NCBI GenBank assembly: GCA_022822085.1
Contig: JAJECK010000075.1
Coordinates: forward strand, 1-46,711
Reading direction: 5' to 3'
DNA length: 46,711 nucleotides
Origin: Candidatus Poribacteria bacterium
Lineage (GTDB): Bacteria > Poribacteria > WGA-4E > WGA-3G
The notes under the pieces are model-generated. The model made no database searches and had not been told where the DNA came from. It worked only from the letters and a program-made list of their open reading frames with translations. This document shows, piece by piece, positions 33,126 to 40,809 of this stretch (positions are counted from its first letter, which is position 1; each line of letters opens with the position of its first letter). Both the position numbers and the translations under genes were made by a program.

Positions 33126-33469
33126 TGATAGACTGGATTTATTTTAGGAATAGCTGAAACTCTTGCAAAAAAGTTCAAGAGGTACTTGACACACATAACA
33201 TTGAAGCAAAAGAACGAACAGATGCTCGCAAAGAGAAGTTAGAAGCAGATGCAGTATGGGATTTAATGGAATCTGCTGAAAGTATAGTAGTTGCTAAAGG
33301 AAAAAGTGTGGAAACTTATATCCCTAACGAAGATTCACGTGAAGACGTACTTAAAGTGGTACTCGGACGGAGTGGCAGTTTGCGCGCTCCGACTGTGAAA
33401 ACAGGTGATGTCTTTTATGTCGGTTATAACGAGACGCTCTACGCTGATTTTCCTGCAGGAAATGGATAG
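33125..33469 (+). CDS. ArsC-family selenoprotein (in-frame TGA read as selenocysteine)
   Basis: The ATG at 33125 has a perfect Shine-Dalgarno (GGAGG at 33113-33117, 7 nt away) and gives MIDWIYFRNS, then TGA at 33155-33157, then NSCKKVQEVLDTHNIEAKER, without any other stop for 114 codons. Read with selenocysteine at residue 11 it makes U-N-S-C (U11, C14), the redox position of ArsC/Spx-like thioredoxin-fold proteins. The rest fits the arsenate-reductase-related family: KGKSVETYIP, LLG-like VVLGRSGSLRAPTVKTGDVF and YVGYNETLYADF. Sec-containing members of this family are known in other bacteria (from memory). Without readthrough only residues 48-114 would be found. Its ATG overlaps the TAA of the Gfo/Idh gene and it precedes an epimerase by 8 nt. 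The substrate is unknown; arsenate reduction is not implied. Confidence 0.85.
33155..33181 (+). promoter_or_regulatory. Candidate bacterial SECIS element
   Basis: Directly after the TGA (33155-33157), CTCTTG (33160-33165) pairs perfectly with CAAGAG (33176-33181). This leaves a 10-nt loop CAAAAAAGTT with a G-T step (G33173, 16 nt past the TGA). Position, short stem and loop G fit the bacterial SECIS plan recognised by SelB. The stem is short, so this is support rather than proof. Confidence 0.55.
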
Positions 33470-33477
33470 AAACTCTG

Positions 33478-34239
33478 ATGGCTATAGAGAAGATATTGAT
33501 AACAGGTGCTGCAGGATACCTCGCGCAGTTTATAATTGAACGTTTGCACACTACATATACACTGACCTTGACAGATATTGTTGAACCGGATCGTAAATAT
33601 GATGGAACTACATTCATAAAAGCAGATGTAACTGAGTTGTCAGAGATTGAAGCTGCTTGTGCAGAGCACGATGCTGTTGTGCATCTGGTTGCTCTGGTTC
33701 GTGAACGTCATGGTAAACCGCTTTCATTATATGCTGAGGTGATGGTCAAAGGCACGTGGAATGTGGCGGAAGCCTGTGTGCGACAAGGTGTGAAAAAACT
33801 TGTCAATATCTCAAGCATCTCAGCATGTCCACCTGCTCCTGAAACCCAATTGCCATATCAAGTTGGGAATAAGTTCCAGTTTGGCGGTGGAGACCTATAT
33901 TATTCGTTGTCAAAATATCTTGGAGAACAGATAGGATTAGCCTACCATCAGGCACACGGTTTGAAAGTGATTCATGTCCGACCAGGAGTTATTGATGGAG
34001 ATGGACTTAATCCAGGACCTTCAGCACCTGATGTCGTAACAGAACCTTGGTTTGTTTATGTTGATCCAAGAGATGTGGCACAGTGTATTGAATGTGTTAT
34101 TAAAAACAGTGATGTCAATTACGGTGCATATAATGCAGTTGCTGGACGCAAAGACTCCCGTTATGACTGGAAGCAAGCCGAAAAAGATATAGGATATTCA
34201 CCTGAATACAATTGGAAAGAGATTCCTGATATGGAGTGA
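33478..34239 (+). CDS. NAD-dependent epimerase/dehydratase (extended SDR)
   Basis: 253 residues. The cofactor motif is ILITGAAGYLA near residue 10 and the catalytic pair Y142-x3-K146 lies in YYSLSKYLGE. VNISSISACPP carries the partner serine, and IHVRPGVIDGDGL is the substrate-side loop. The family covers sugar-nucleotide epimerases, dehydratases and dehydrogenases; this short form is closer to the uronate- or sugar-dehydrogenase-like SDRs. It lies 8 nt after the selenoprotein and ends the plus-strand cluster. A bidirectional stem-loop follows. Confidence 0.85.
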   Translation: MAIEKILITGAAGYLAQFIIERLHTTYTLTLTDIVEPDRKYDGTTFIKADVTELSEIEAACAEHDAVVHLVALVRERHGKPLSLYAEVMVKGTWNVAEACVRQGVKKLVNISSISACPPAPETQLPYQVGNKFQFGGGDLYYSLSKYLGEQIGLAYHQAHGLKVIHVRPGVIDGDGLNPGPSAPDVVTEPWFVYVDPRDVAQCIECVIKNSDVNYGAYNAVAGRKDSRYDWKQAEKDIGYSPEYNWKEIPDME

Positions 34240-34245
34240 CTTATC

Positions 34246-34267
34246 AGGAGGGGCTGTAAACCCTCCT
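34246..34267. terminator. Stem-loop between convergent genes
   Basis: AGGAGGG (34246-34252) and CCCTCCT (34261-34267) form a perfect 7-bp stem over GGCTGTAA-like loop bases, placed in the 59-nt gap between two convergent genes. There is no T-run on either side. It probably separates the two operons. Confidence 0.5.
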
Positions 34268-34298
34268 ACAACAAGTAAGCAAATACGTAACAATTTGG

Positions 34299-34646
34299 TT
34301 ATTCTACAGATTCTTCTGTATCCTGTTCAAGTTGAGAGAGGCGTTGGTCTAATTTGCGTTGTTGCATGGCAACTCTTATGACATAAAGCATGAAAACCAA
34401 CCAAACTACAATGTATGCTGAAGCAAGGTACTTTAATCGAGTACTCTGTCGTTTTTCTAATTTCTCAACAGATTTAAGAACCGCCTTCTCTACAATATCC
34501 TCATCTACAGAAATATTTTCTTCAGAGATAGCATCAGACACTCCCCTTGAAACTTCATCCGATGTCAAACTTACTGGAACACGAGCAGCAAAGAAAAAAA
34601 GTGTCAAAACTATCAAACCACAAACTATAGTAACTATTTTCATCAT
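34299..34646 (-). CDS. CcmD-like heme-export protein with extra N-terminal helix
   Basis: 115 residues. The second half has the CcmD layout: LKYLASAYIVVWLVFMLYVI, one membrane helix beginning with Y-x-x-x-A-Y, then a basic coiled-coil stretch (MQQRKLDQRLSQLEQ). Before it stand a signal-like helix (about 3-21) and an acidic helical linker, which makes it longer than the usual 50-70 residue CcmD. Its ATG overlaps the end of ccmC by 4 nt. In cytochrome c maturation system I, CcmD helps release holo-CcmE from CcmC at the outer face of the inner membrane. Confidence 0.7.
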   Translation of the reverse strand: MMKIVTIVCGLIVLTLFFFAARVPVSLTSDEVSRGVSDAISEENISVDEDIVEKAVLKSVEKLEKRQSTRLKYLASAYIVVWLVFMLYVIRVAMQQRKLDQRLSQLEQDTEESVE

Positions 34647-35317
34647 AATAACTTTCCTAAATGTTTTTGCCGAATAATATCGTACCGCTCTTCAGACTTT
34701 TTCTGTTTATATTGCACTATTATCAACAGAACGCAAAGCAAGACAAATGCCAGTAATGTTAACATCCATGTGTGTTGCATAGTAGTTTCAAGATCCCACT
34801 TTGTTCCGCGATCCGGATGAAGTCCCTCCTGCCAAATATCCACTGCATAATAGACAATCGGGGCATCAAGAAAAGCGATGATACCGAACACAGCTGAAAA
34901 AGTTTTCTTATTTTCCCCGTCTAAAGCAGACCGTAGAATAAAATAACCTACATACATTAACCATAGAATGAGTGTAGTTGTTAACCTTGGTTCCCAATTC
35001 CACCAGGTGCCCCATGCAGTACTTGCCCAAATTGGACCGGATAGCAGTGTAATAGTACAAAAAACAAGACCGATTTCTGCTGCGGATGCGGCTAATAGAT
35101 CGGCATTACTTCTTCTTTTAATCAGATAAGTGATTGAAAAAACAAAATTGATACCAAATGCTACGAAGAGTGTCAAGGCTGATGAGACATGGAAGTAGAA
35201 AATCTTCTGGACCTCCAACATCGTCTTTTCAATTTGGGCATAACTGAATATGAGGTAGATAGAGCAGAATAGGAGGACAAAAGTGATCACTGCAAGTATT
35301 TTTACAGATTTTCCCAT
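34643..35317 (-). CDS. ccmC: Heme exporter / cytochrome c maturation protein CcmC
   Basis: 224 residues with six membrane helices. The heme-handling tryptophan-rich motif appears as WGTWWNWEPRLTTTLILW, and conserved histidines include IFYFHVSSA before it and TMQHTW after it. It places heme on CcmE at the periplasmic face. Its start overlaps the end of map by 16 nt and its end overlaps the ccmD-like gene by 4 nt, so the three are tightly coupled. No ccmA, B, E, F or H is in the window. The related CcsA proteins of system II are the alternative, but length and neighbour favour CcmC. Confidence 0.9.
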   Translation of the reverse strand: MGKSVKILAVITFVLLFCSIYLIFSYAQIEKTMLEVQKIFYFHVSSALTLFVAFGINFVFSITYLIKRRSNADLLAASAAEIGLVFCTITLLSGPIWASTAWGTWWNWEPRLTTTLILWLMYVGYFILRSALDGENKKTFSAVFGIIAFLDAPIVYYAVDIWQEGLHPDRGTKWDLETTMQHTWMLTLLAFVLLCVLLIIVQYKQKKSEERYDIIRQKHLGKLL

Positions 35318-36105
35318 ATCGGACTCCCTGTTAGAATTTCGGGTCCATCAGATAGGATAGCGACCGTATGTTCAAAAAGTGCAGAAAGACTCCCATCGGA
35401 TGTCTCAATCCCCCAACCATCATCCATTTCATCAACACTTGAATGTCCCTCGTTTACCATTGCCTCAATTGCCAGCACCATACCCGCTCTTAATCGTGTG
35501 CCGCGTCCGGGTGTGCCATTTGTCGGAACTTGCGGTTCTTCATGGAGACTGCGACCGATACCATGACCAGAAAAGTTCTGCAACACAGAAAATCCAGCAG
35601 ATTCAGCAACACTTTGCAGCTGAAATGACACATCCCCCATACGGTTACCGGGTTTTGCTTCTGAAATTGCAGCATATAACGATTCTTTCGTTACCTCAAG
35701 TAGTTTCCGTGCATTAGGCGCAACTTGCCCAACAGGAAAAGTGAATGCATTATCACCGTGATAGCCGTTAATGTGGACAGCAGTGTCTACCCCAACAATA
35801 TCACCTTCTTGTAGTACTTCAGATTGATCTGGTATACCGTGTATAACAATGTTGTTGACAGAAACACAGATTGTGGCAGGATAAGGTGGATGGTCTGGAA
35901 TAACATAATTCAGAAATGATGACGTTGCGTTTAATTCAGCAATCGCTTTACGGGAAATCATCTCTAATTCATAAGTTGAAACCCCTGGCTGAATAGCGTC
36001 AGCAATAGATTGTAGGACTTCTGCAGCGGCTTGTCCGCTATGTTTCATTTTCTCAATTTCTAATCTGTTTTTAATTTTAATTTTTTGCATAAATAACAAG
36101 TTCAT
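35302..36105 (-). CDS. map: Type I methionine aminopeptidase
   Basis: 267 residues from the first ATG; the ATG at 36090 (MQKIKIKN) fits the family start better and gives 262. With that numbering all five metal ligands are present: D102 (VGVDTAVHINGYHGD), D113, H176 (GHGIGRSLHEEP), E209 (LAIEAMV) and E240 (FEHTVAI), plus H84 (IHG). It removes the initiator methionine from nascent proteins in the cytoplasm. It is unusual to find it directly joined to ccmC; more often it lies in ribosomal-protein operons. It lies 46 nt after miaB. Confidence 0.95.
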   Translation of the reverse strand: MNLLFMQKIKIKNRLEIEKMKHSGQAAAEVLQSIADAIQPGVSTYELEMISRKAIAELNATSSFLNYVIPDHPPYPATICVSVNNIVIHGIPDQSEVLQEGDIVGVDTAVHINGYHGDNAFTFPVGQVAPNARKLLEVTKESLYAAISEAKPGNRMGDVSFQLQSVAESAGFSVLQNFSGHGIGRSLHEEPQVPTNGTPGRGTRLRAGMVLAIEAMVNEGHSSVDEMDDGWGIETSDGSLSALFEHTVAILSDGPEILTGSPIWENL

Positions 36106-36151
36106 TATAGGTCTGTAAATAACAAGATAGAGGTCGATTCAGTTGATGATA

Positions 36152-37576
36152 TTATTCTGCAATTTGACCAATCAAAGTATGGGCACTAGCTGAATGGATT
36201 TCAACATTGACAATGTCACCGATATTTGCCTTATCTTTTGGAAAAACTGTTGTTTTGAAAGTGTCCGATTTTCCATGATATTGTTCGGAGTCCCGCTTGC
36301 TATTTCCTTCAACTAAAACTGGTACAGCGGTTCCTATTTTCGATTGATTAATATCCGTGGAGATTCGCTCTTGGAGTGAGATAATCTCGCTTAATCTGCG
36401 TCCTTTTTCTTTTTCAGGAACATCGTCATCTAACATCTTATTGGCTAATGTGCCTTCACGATCAGAGTATTTGAACATAAATGCAGAATCAAATCTGATT
36501 TCTTCCATTAGCATATAGGTTTCCGTAAAATCTTCATCGGTTTCACCACAAAAACCGACAATCACATCTGTTGAAAGCGCAATTTCTGGTATGCGTTCTC
36601 TGAGTTTGTAGACCAGTTCACGATATTCTTCAGCAGTGTACGTGCGGCGCATGCGTTCTAAAACTTGTGTTGAACCAGATTGCAAAGGGAGATGGAGTTG
36701 TTTACAGACTTTGGGACAATTTTCCATTGCATCAATCATACTGTCAGTTGCATCTGCTGGGTGAGGTGAAGTAAAACGCACACGTTCAATACCCTCAACA
36801 TCAGCAATTGACCAGAGCAGTTCACCAAAGTCGTGATTTCCATCATTATAAGAGTTTACTGTTTGCCCTAAAAGAACAATTTCTTTAAATCCTTCATCCA
36901 CGAGTCTCTCAACATCGCTTTTCAATATCTTTTGGGGTATGCTCCTTTCTCTCCCTCGGACGAAGGGAACGATGCAGAATGTGCACATTTTATCACACCC
37001 GCGTTGAATTGTCAGCCATGCGCGTACCCCTTCTTTTCGTATCGGCGATATATCAGCATAATCCTCCGCCTTGTTCAACTGCAAACCGAGAAACGGATCT
37101 CCACTGACAACTGCATTGAGTGCCATCGGCAGATTCCGATAGGCATCAGGTCCCATAACAATATCAACATAGGGTGCTGCATCCAGAAGTTTATCTCGTA
37201 GATGTTGTGCCATACATCCACAAACACCGATAATAAGATTACCTTCACGGCGTTTCCTATGATTCAGATGCTTAAGCCGATTGATAACTTTTGTTTCAGC
37301 ATTTTCCCGAATAGCACAGGTATTGAGCAAAATAACATCCGCATCATCTATGTCTGAGACTGTACGGTGTCCTGCTTGCGTCAAGATTCCTGTCATTAGT
37401 TCACTATCGCTGACATTCATCTGACATCCATAGGTTTCAATGAAGATATTGCGAGCATTATCATTATGAATGCTTGATGCTCGTAGACTCATATCAGAAG
37501 GTTGCGCAGATAACTTTGAATTGGGTTGATACTGCTCTGCTGGTTTGTAAATGGGGAGAGATGATTTTGTATTCAT
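36152..37576 (-). CDS. miaB: tRNA-2-methylthio-N6-dimethylallyladenosine synthase
   Basis: 474 residues, full length. The N-terminal methylthiotransferase domain has C51 (ETYGCQMN), C87 (LLNTCAIRE) and C121 (GCMAQ). The radical-SAM cluster is C194-x3-C198-x2-C201 in QRGCDKMCTFCIVPFVRGRE. A TRAM domain closes the protein. It adds the 2-methylthio group to i6A37 of tRNAs reading UNN codons. The first 42 residues are an extension without family likeness, so a later start (M29) is possible. It is 12 nt after the DUF6807-like gene and part of the minus-strand operon. Confidence 0.95.
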   Translation of the reverse strand: MNTKSSLPIYKPAEQYQPNSKLSAQPSDMSLRASSIHNDNARNIFIETYGCQMNVSDSELMTGILTQAGHRTVSDIDDADVILLNTCAIRENAETKVINRLKHLNHRKRREGNLIIGVCGCMAQHLRDKLLDAAPYVDIVMGPDAYRNLPMALNAVVSGDPFLGLQLNKAEDYADISPIRKEGVRAWLTIQRGCDKMCTFCIVPFVRGRERSIPQKILKSDVERLVDEGFKEIVLLGQTVNSYNDGNHDFGELLWSIADVEGIERVRFTSPHPADATDSMIDAMENCPKVCKQLHLPLQSGSTQVLERMRRTYTAEEYRELVYKLRERIPEIALSTDVIVGFCGETDEDFTETYMLMEEIRFDSAFMFKYSDREGTLANKMLDDDVPEKEKGRRLSEIISLQERISTDINQSKIGTAVPVLVEGNSKRDSEQYHGKSDTFKTTVFPKDKANIGDIVNVEIHSASAHTLIGQIAE

Positions 37577-37588
37577 ACATTCAGGTAG

Positions 37589-38398
37589 TTATAGTGTTTC
37601 TTCTACGAATTCCTGTTTTGCATATTTCTCAAAATAATCCGATATGTCAATAGTAAATAGGTCACCTTCATAGATAGCAACACGGTAGTTTAATGTCTGT
37701 GTGGCATGTGCCTCTAATATGGAGTGTTGTGTTTGCGCAAACAAATATCCTTGATAAGCGTCTTCAGCATGGAAGATTGTTTGTCCACTGTTTGGATGTG
37801 GTATGATTGCTAAACCTACAGCTGTGTTTTCTGTAATTCCACACAAAGTTGCCCATTCTGCGGGCTGCTGATTCACTTCAATTTCACCAATTCGTCCATC
37901 TGAATTTGCGGTTTTTCTATGTTCCATCTCAGCTGCGAAGTAGCCAAGTCCGATATTCTCCTTGAGTTTAATCGGATGGATACCGGTTTGCAGCACAATT
38001 GTCAAATCAAGTATTCGCACGTTATTGTTGACTGGCTGAACAACAACATGACATGATTCTACTAACTCAATATCTGAATCTTTATAAGTTGTGTTACTGG
38101 CGAATTTGAGGCTTTTATTATTTGAATCTATATCACAGATTCCCCACTCAAGTGTTGATGCATTTCTTTGAAGTTGTATCAGTTTTCCATATTCGTCATA
38201 GACAGTTCCTAATGTGAAAGATAGTCCTTGTGGGGGCTTCTCTGAATTTGCCTCTGTTATGACATGTCCATTTGGCGTATACAATGGATGAATATATGAA
38301 TGCAATTCGGATACACCATAATAATAGGTGAGTACTGTTTCCTCTTTTTCTGTGATAGATATCTCTTTTCCTGGAACTTCTTCTACCTTAAAGTCCAT
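37589..38398 (-). CDS. DUF6807 (PmoA-like) family protein, probably leaderless
   Basis: I start at the ATG at 38398 (MDFKVEEVPG), because a consensus promoter ends 6 nt before it; the upstream in-frame ATG at 38455 would place the promoter inside the gene. This gives 269 residues. It resembles the DUF6807/PmoA-like group: SYIHPLYTPNGHVITE near residue 40, a beta-rich body, and PAEWATLCGITENTAVGLAI with PHPNSGQTIFHAED towards the end. It lacks the HH-W motif I would expect, so the family call is moderate. No signal peptide. Function unknown; relatives occur in carbohydrate-utilisation loci. First gene of the operon with miaB, map, ccmC and the ccmD-like gene. Confidence 0.6.
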   Translation of the reverse strand: MDFKVEEVPGKEISITEKEETVLTYYYGVSELHSYIHPLYTPNGHVITEANSEKPPQGLSFTLGTVYDEYGKLIQLQRNASTLEWGICDIDSNNKSLKFASNTTYKDSDIELVESCHVVVQPVNNNVRILDLTIVLQTGIHPIKLKENIGLGYFAAEMEHRKTANSDGRIGEIEVNQQPAEWATLCGITENTAVGLAIIPHPNSGQTIFHAEDAYQGYLFAQTQHSILEAHATQTLNYRVAIYEGDLFTIDISDYFEKYAKQEFVEETL

Positions 38399-38404
38399 CT
38401 GTAA

Positions 38405-38433
38405 ATTATACCATGCATGCCTTGTTATTGCAA
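38405..38433 (-). promoter_or_regulatory. Promoter of the DUF6807-miaB-map-ccmC operon
   Basis: On the minus strand, TTGCAA (38428-38433), exactly 17 nt, TATAAT (38405-38410), then TTACAG and the ATG at 38398. The transcription start should fall on or next to the ATG, so the first gene would be read from a leaderless mRNA. Confidence 0.7.
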
Positions 38434-38554
38434 AAGATATTAGAGCATATCTCAAAAATCATTGCAGGATCAAATCAACGTCAAATGCGCGTGGCAGAAT
38501 ACACGTTTGGTATTCTGCATGATTTGTCGGGTCTCTGTGCCCCATCATGTCTCT

Positions 38555-38748
38555 CAGGACTTACGCAAAATACTTGCGATATTTCTCTCCTATGACTAAT
38601 TTACTCTGTCCGGAGGTTTGTTCCAATGACAAAACCAACACGCCCTAATTATTATCAATATCTACTCACGACCCGTGTCAACTATACTCTAACTCATTAT
38701 GCGGATCCCTGTGAGCGTTTTAGTCATGATCAACAATCCCCACACACT
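38555..38748 (+). mobile_element. Left end of an insertion sequence with a broken transposase start
   Basis: CAGGACTTACGCAAAA (38555-38570) is the same end as the family A elements at 14446 and 14845. After 55 nt and a GGAGG ribosome site, the ATG at 38626 opens MTKPTRPNYYQYLLTTRVNY, then TLTHYADPCERFSHDQQ. This looks like the N-terminus of a DDE-type transposase (IS701/IS4-like; family uncertain). The frame then runs into the family B repeat and stops at 38773-38775. The rest of the transposase is missing. Confidence 0.55.
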
Positions 38749-38815
38749 CGCGCTGGCGAGGCGGGGTATGCCTAAATGGCATTGGTCCCGTTGATTTCTT
38801 CCTAACCTCGCCAAT
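38749..38815 (+). repeat. Dispersed repeat, family B, copy 2
   Basis: GCTGGCGAGGCGGGG, GGCATTGGTCCCGTTGATTT and CTTCCTAACCTCGCCA occur in the same order as in the copy at 42818-42985. It directly abuts, and has probably cut, the transposase fragment. Confidence 0.6.
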
Positions 38816-38869
38816 GTCCAAGTAATTGTGGTTTTACTATAAATTGTTGCATGATTATATGTTGTTCTA

Positions 38870-40708
38870 TCAAATACTTGTCTGTTGATCCTGTTTTGGA
38901 TAGATGTTCAATGTATCCTGCCATTTAGTAAGCTGAGCTACACGTTGGGTAGAAGCTGATGATATTTCAAGCGGTCGACCTCGTGTATCAACAACTAATC
39001 CAACAACACCACCCATTACATCTGCTTCTAATAATGTGCCTTTTCCCGCTCCGACATCAAATTTTCTTGTAGATTGGAGTTTTACTGAAGCATTTTCTCC
39101 TATGTCAAGTGGATATAGTCGTAATTGTCCATAAGGTATCTCTTCTGAGATAACCGGTTTATCTGGAATGTTTAACTCTATAGCAAGACAGGCTTCACCT
39201 TCTTTTCCAATACCGATAGGGGAAATACAAGTTCCAAGATGAATTAGACAATCACGCTCAAATACATGCGTCGCCGCTTCTGCATTTACTTGCGCTAAAA
39301 CACCAAGTTGTGGCATCATAAAGATACTATCTACTGCAAGATGGGTTATTCCTTCAGGTTGAAAAGCATCAATCATCATCAACATTGATTGCTGCCGTCT
39401 CGGGGCGTGTGATAAAACGCCACCACTACCAACTAACATATCTAACGAAAGCATATTGACGAGTGTTTGTCCACTTTCTGCTTGATCAAAAGCTTCTGAG
39501 ATTGTGCGTTGTTGCTGAACACCTCGCAATTCCACCGCTAACTGTTTATGTTGTTCAAACGCTAAACGCAGTGCTTCACGACCTATTGCCTGTTCTAACA
39601 CTAATTCTTGTAAGGTCTGGGGAATGGTGGTTGGACGTATCATCTTATTTTTCACACGATTACGGAGATCACCCTCCTCAATATCAAAAGGGACCCAACG
39701 GAGGACATTGTCTATACCTGCCTCTGCAAGAACATTAGAGACACTATAACTCATTCCAAGGTTTGCACTCACAGTTCGGTTGAAGATCGGTTCTGATTCT
39801 CTGTTTTTAAATACAGAAAATACATCAGTTGTCGCCCCTCCAATATCAACACCGACAACCTGCATATCATGTTGTTCAGAAACGGTCTGAATAATTTCTC
39901 CCACCGCACCCGGTGTTGGCATCACAGGTGTGTCTGTCCATTCAAGAAGTTTTTTGTAACCGGGGGCATGTGCCATGACATGTTCAAGGAATTGTTCTTG
40001 AATCTTGTGACGTGTTGGCATCAACTCTTCACGTTCTAATACAGGACGAAGGTTATCTACTATTACCAAAGACATTACATCGTCTAATCGTTCGTGTATA
40101 AGTTCACGCGCATCTTTGTTACCCGCAAAAATAATAGGTAATTCATAAGCAATTCCGAGACGTGGTTGGGGACGCGCAGCTGCTATGATTTCTGCTAATT
40201 CAACAACATGCGAAGTAGTGCCACCATCAATCCCACCGGAAAGTAGCAGCATATCGGGACGAAGATGTCTAATACGCTCAATTTTCTCGTGAGGAAGTCG
40301 TTTATCATTAGAAGCGATGACATCCATCACAATAGCACCCGCACCAAGTGCTGCACGTTCAGCACTTTCTGCAGTCATATTCCGTACGACTCCGGCTACC
40401 ATCATCTGTAAGCCACCGCCGGCACTGCTGGTAGAAATATAGATGTCAACCCCTTCATCACCATTTTGTGGTTTGATGATAACTCCATCATCCAGAAGTT
40501 TACGTCCTGCAAGTTCTTCTACCTCTGTGATAGCATTGATGACACCTGCCGTTACATCTTCTACAGGTGCTTCTACAGTTGTTGGAGCTTCTCCTCGGAC
40601 AATGAACTGGTATTCATCTCCTCGTTTTTCAATAAGAATTGCTTTTGTGGTTGTACTGCCACAGTCAGTGGCAAGAATTGAACGGATTTCCTGATCCGAC
40701 TCGTTCAT
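38870..40708 (-). CDS. MutL-type reactivase of B12-dependent mutases (glutamate mutase L family)
   Basis: 612 residues, GGAG 9 nt before the ATG. It is an ASKHA-fold ATPase: phosphate-1 motif ATDCGSTTTKAI (about 13-24), second motif VVGVDIGGATTDVFSV (about 285-299), plus STSSAGGGLQMMVAGVVRNM and LLLSGGIDGGTTSHVVELAE, all typical of GlmL/MutL proteins. Family members are thought to re-activate adenosylcobalamin-dependent carbon-skeleton or amino mutases by swapping damaged cofactor. No mutase gene is found in this window, so the partner lies elsewhere or is absent. This MutL is unrelated to the mismatch-repair protein of the same name. Confidence 0.85.
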   Translation of the reverse strand: MNESDQEIRSILATDCGSTTTKAILIEKRGDEYQFIVRGEAPTTVEAPVEDVTAGVINAITEVEELAGRKLLDDGVIIKPQNGDEGVDIYISTSSAGGGLQMMVAGVVRNMTAESAERAALGAGAIVMDVIASNDKRLPHEKIERIRHLRPDMLLLSGGIDGGTTSHVVELAEIIAAARPQPRLGIAYELPIIFAGNKDARELIHERLDDVMSLVIVDNLRPVLEREELMPTRHKIQEQFLEHVMAHAPGYKKLLEWTDTPVMPTPGAVGEIIQTVSEQHDMQVVGVDIGGATTDVFSVFKNRESEPIFNRTVSANLGMSYSVSNVLAEAGIDNVLRWVPFDIEEGDLRNRVKNKMIRPTTIPQTLQELVLEQAIGREALRLAFEQHKQLAVELRGVQQQRTISEAFDQAESGQTLVNMLSLDMLVGSGGVLSHAPRRQQSMLMMIDAFQPEGITHLAVDSIFMMPQLGVLAQVNAEAATHVFERDCLIHLGTCISPIGIGKEGEACLAIELNIPDKPVISEEIPYGQLRLYPLDIGENASVKLQSTRKFDVGAGKGTLLEADVMGGVVGLVVDTRGRPLEISSASTQRVAQLTKWQDTLNIYPKQDQQTSI

Positions 40709-40809
40709 TTATATTATCTCCTAAACATAATATCTGTGTATTCCAAAAGGTATCATGATTATGTCATACGATTAAGAACTTAACATTATTTTAACCTATA
40801 TCTAATAAA

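Noticed and set aside
33266-33469. Short 67-residue ORF as an independent gene
   Set aside because: It has no ribosome site and is the 3' part of the selenoprotein frame that begins at 33125.
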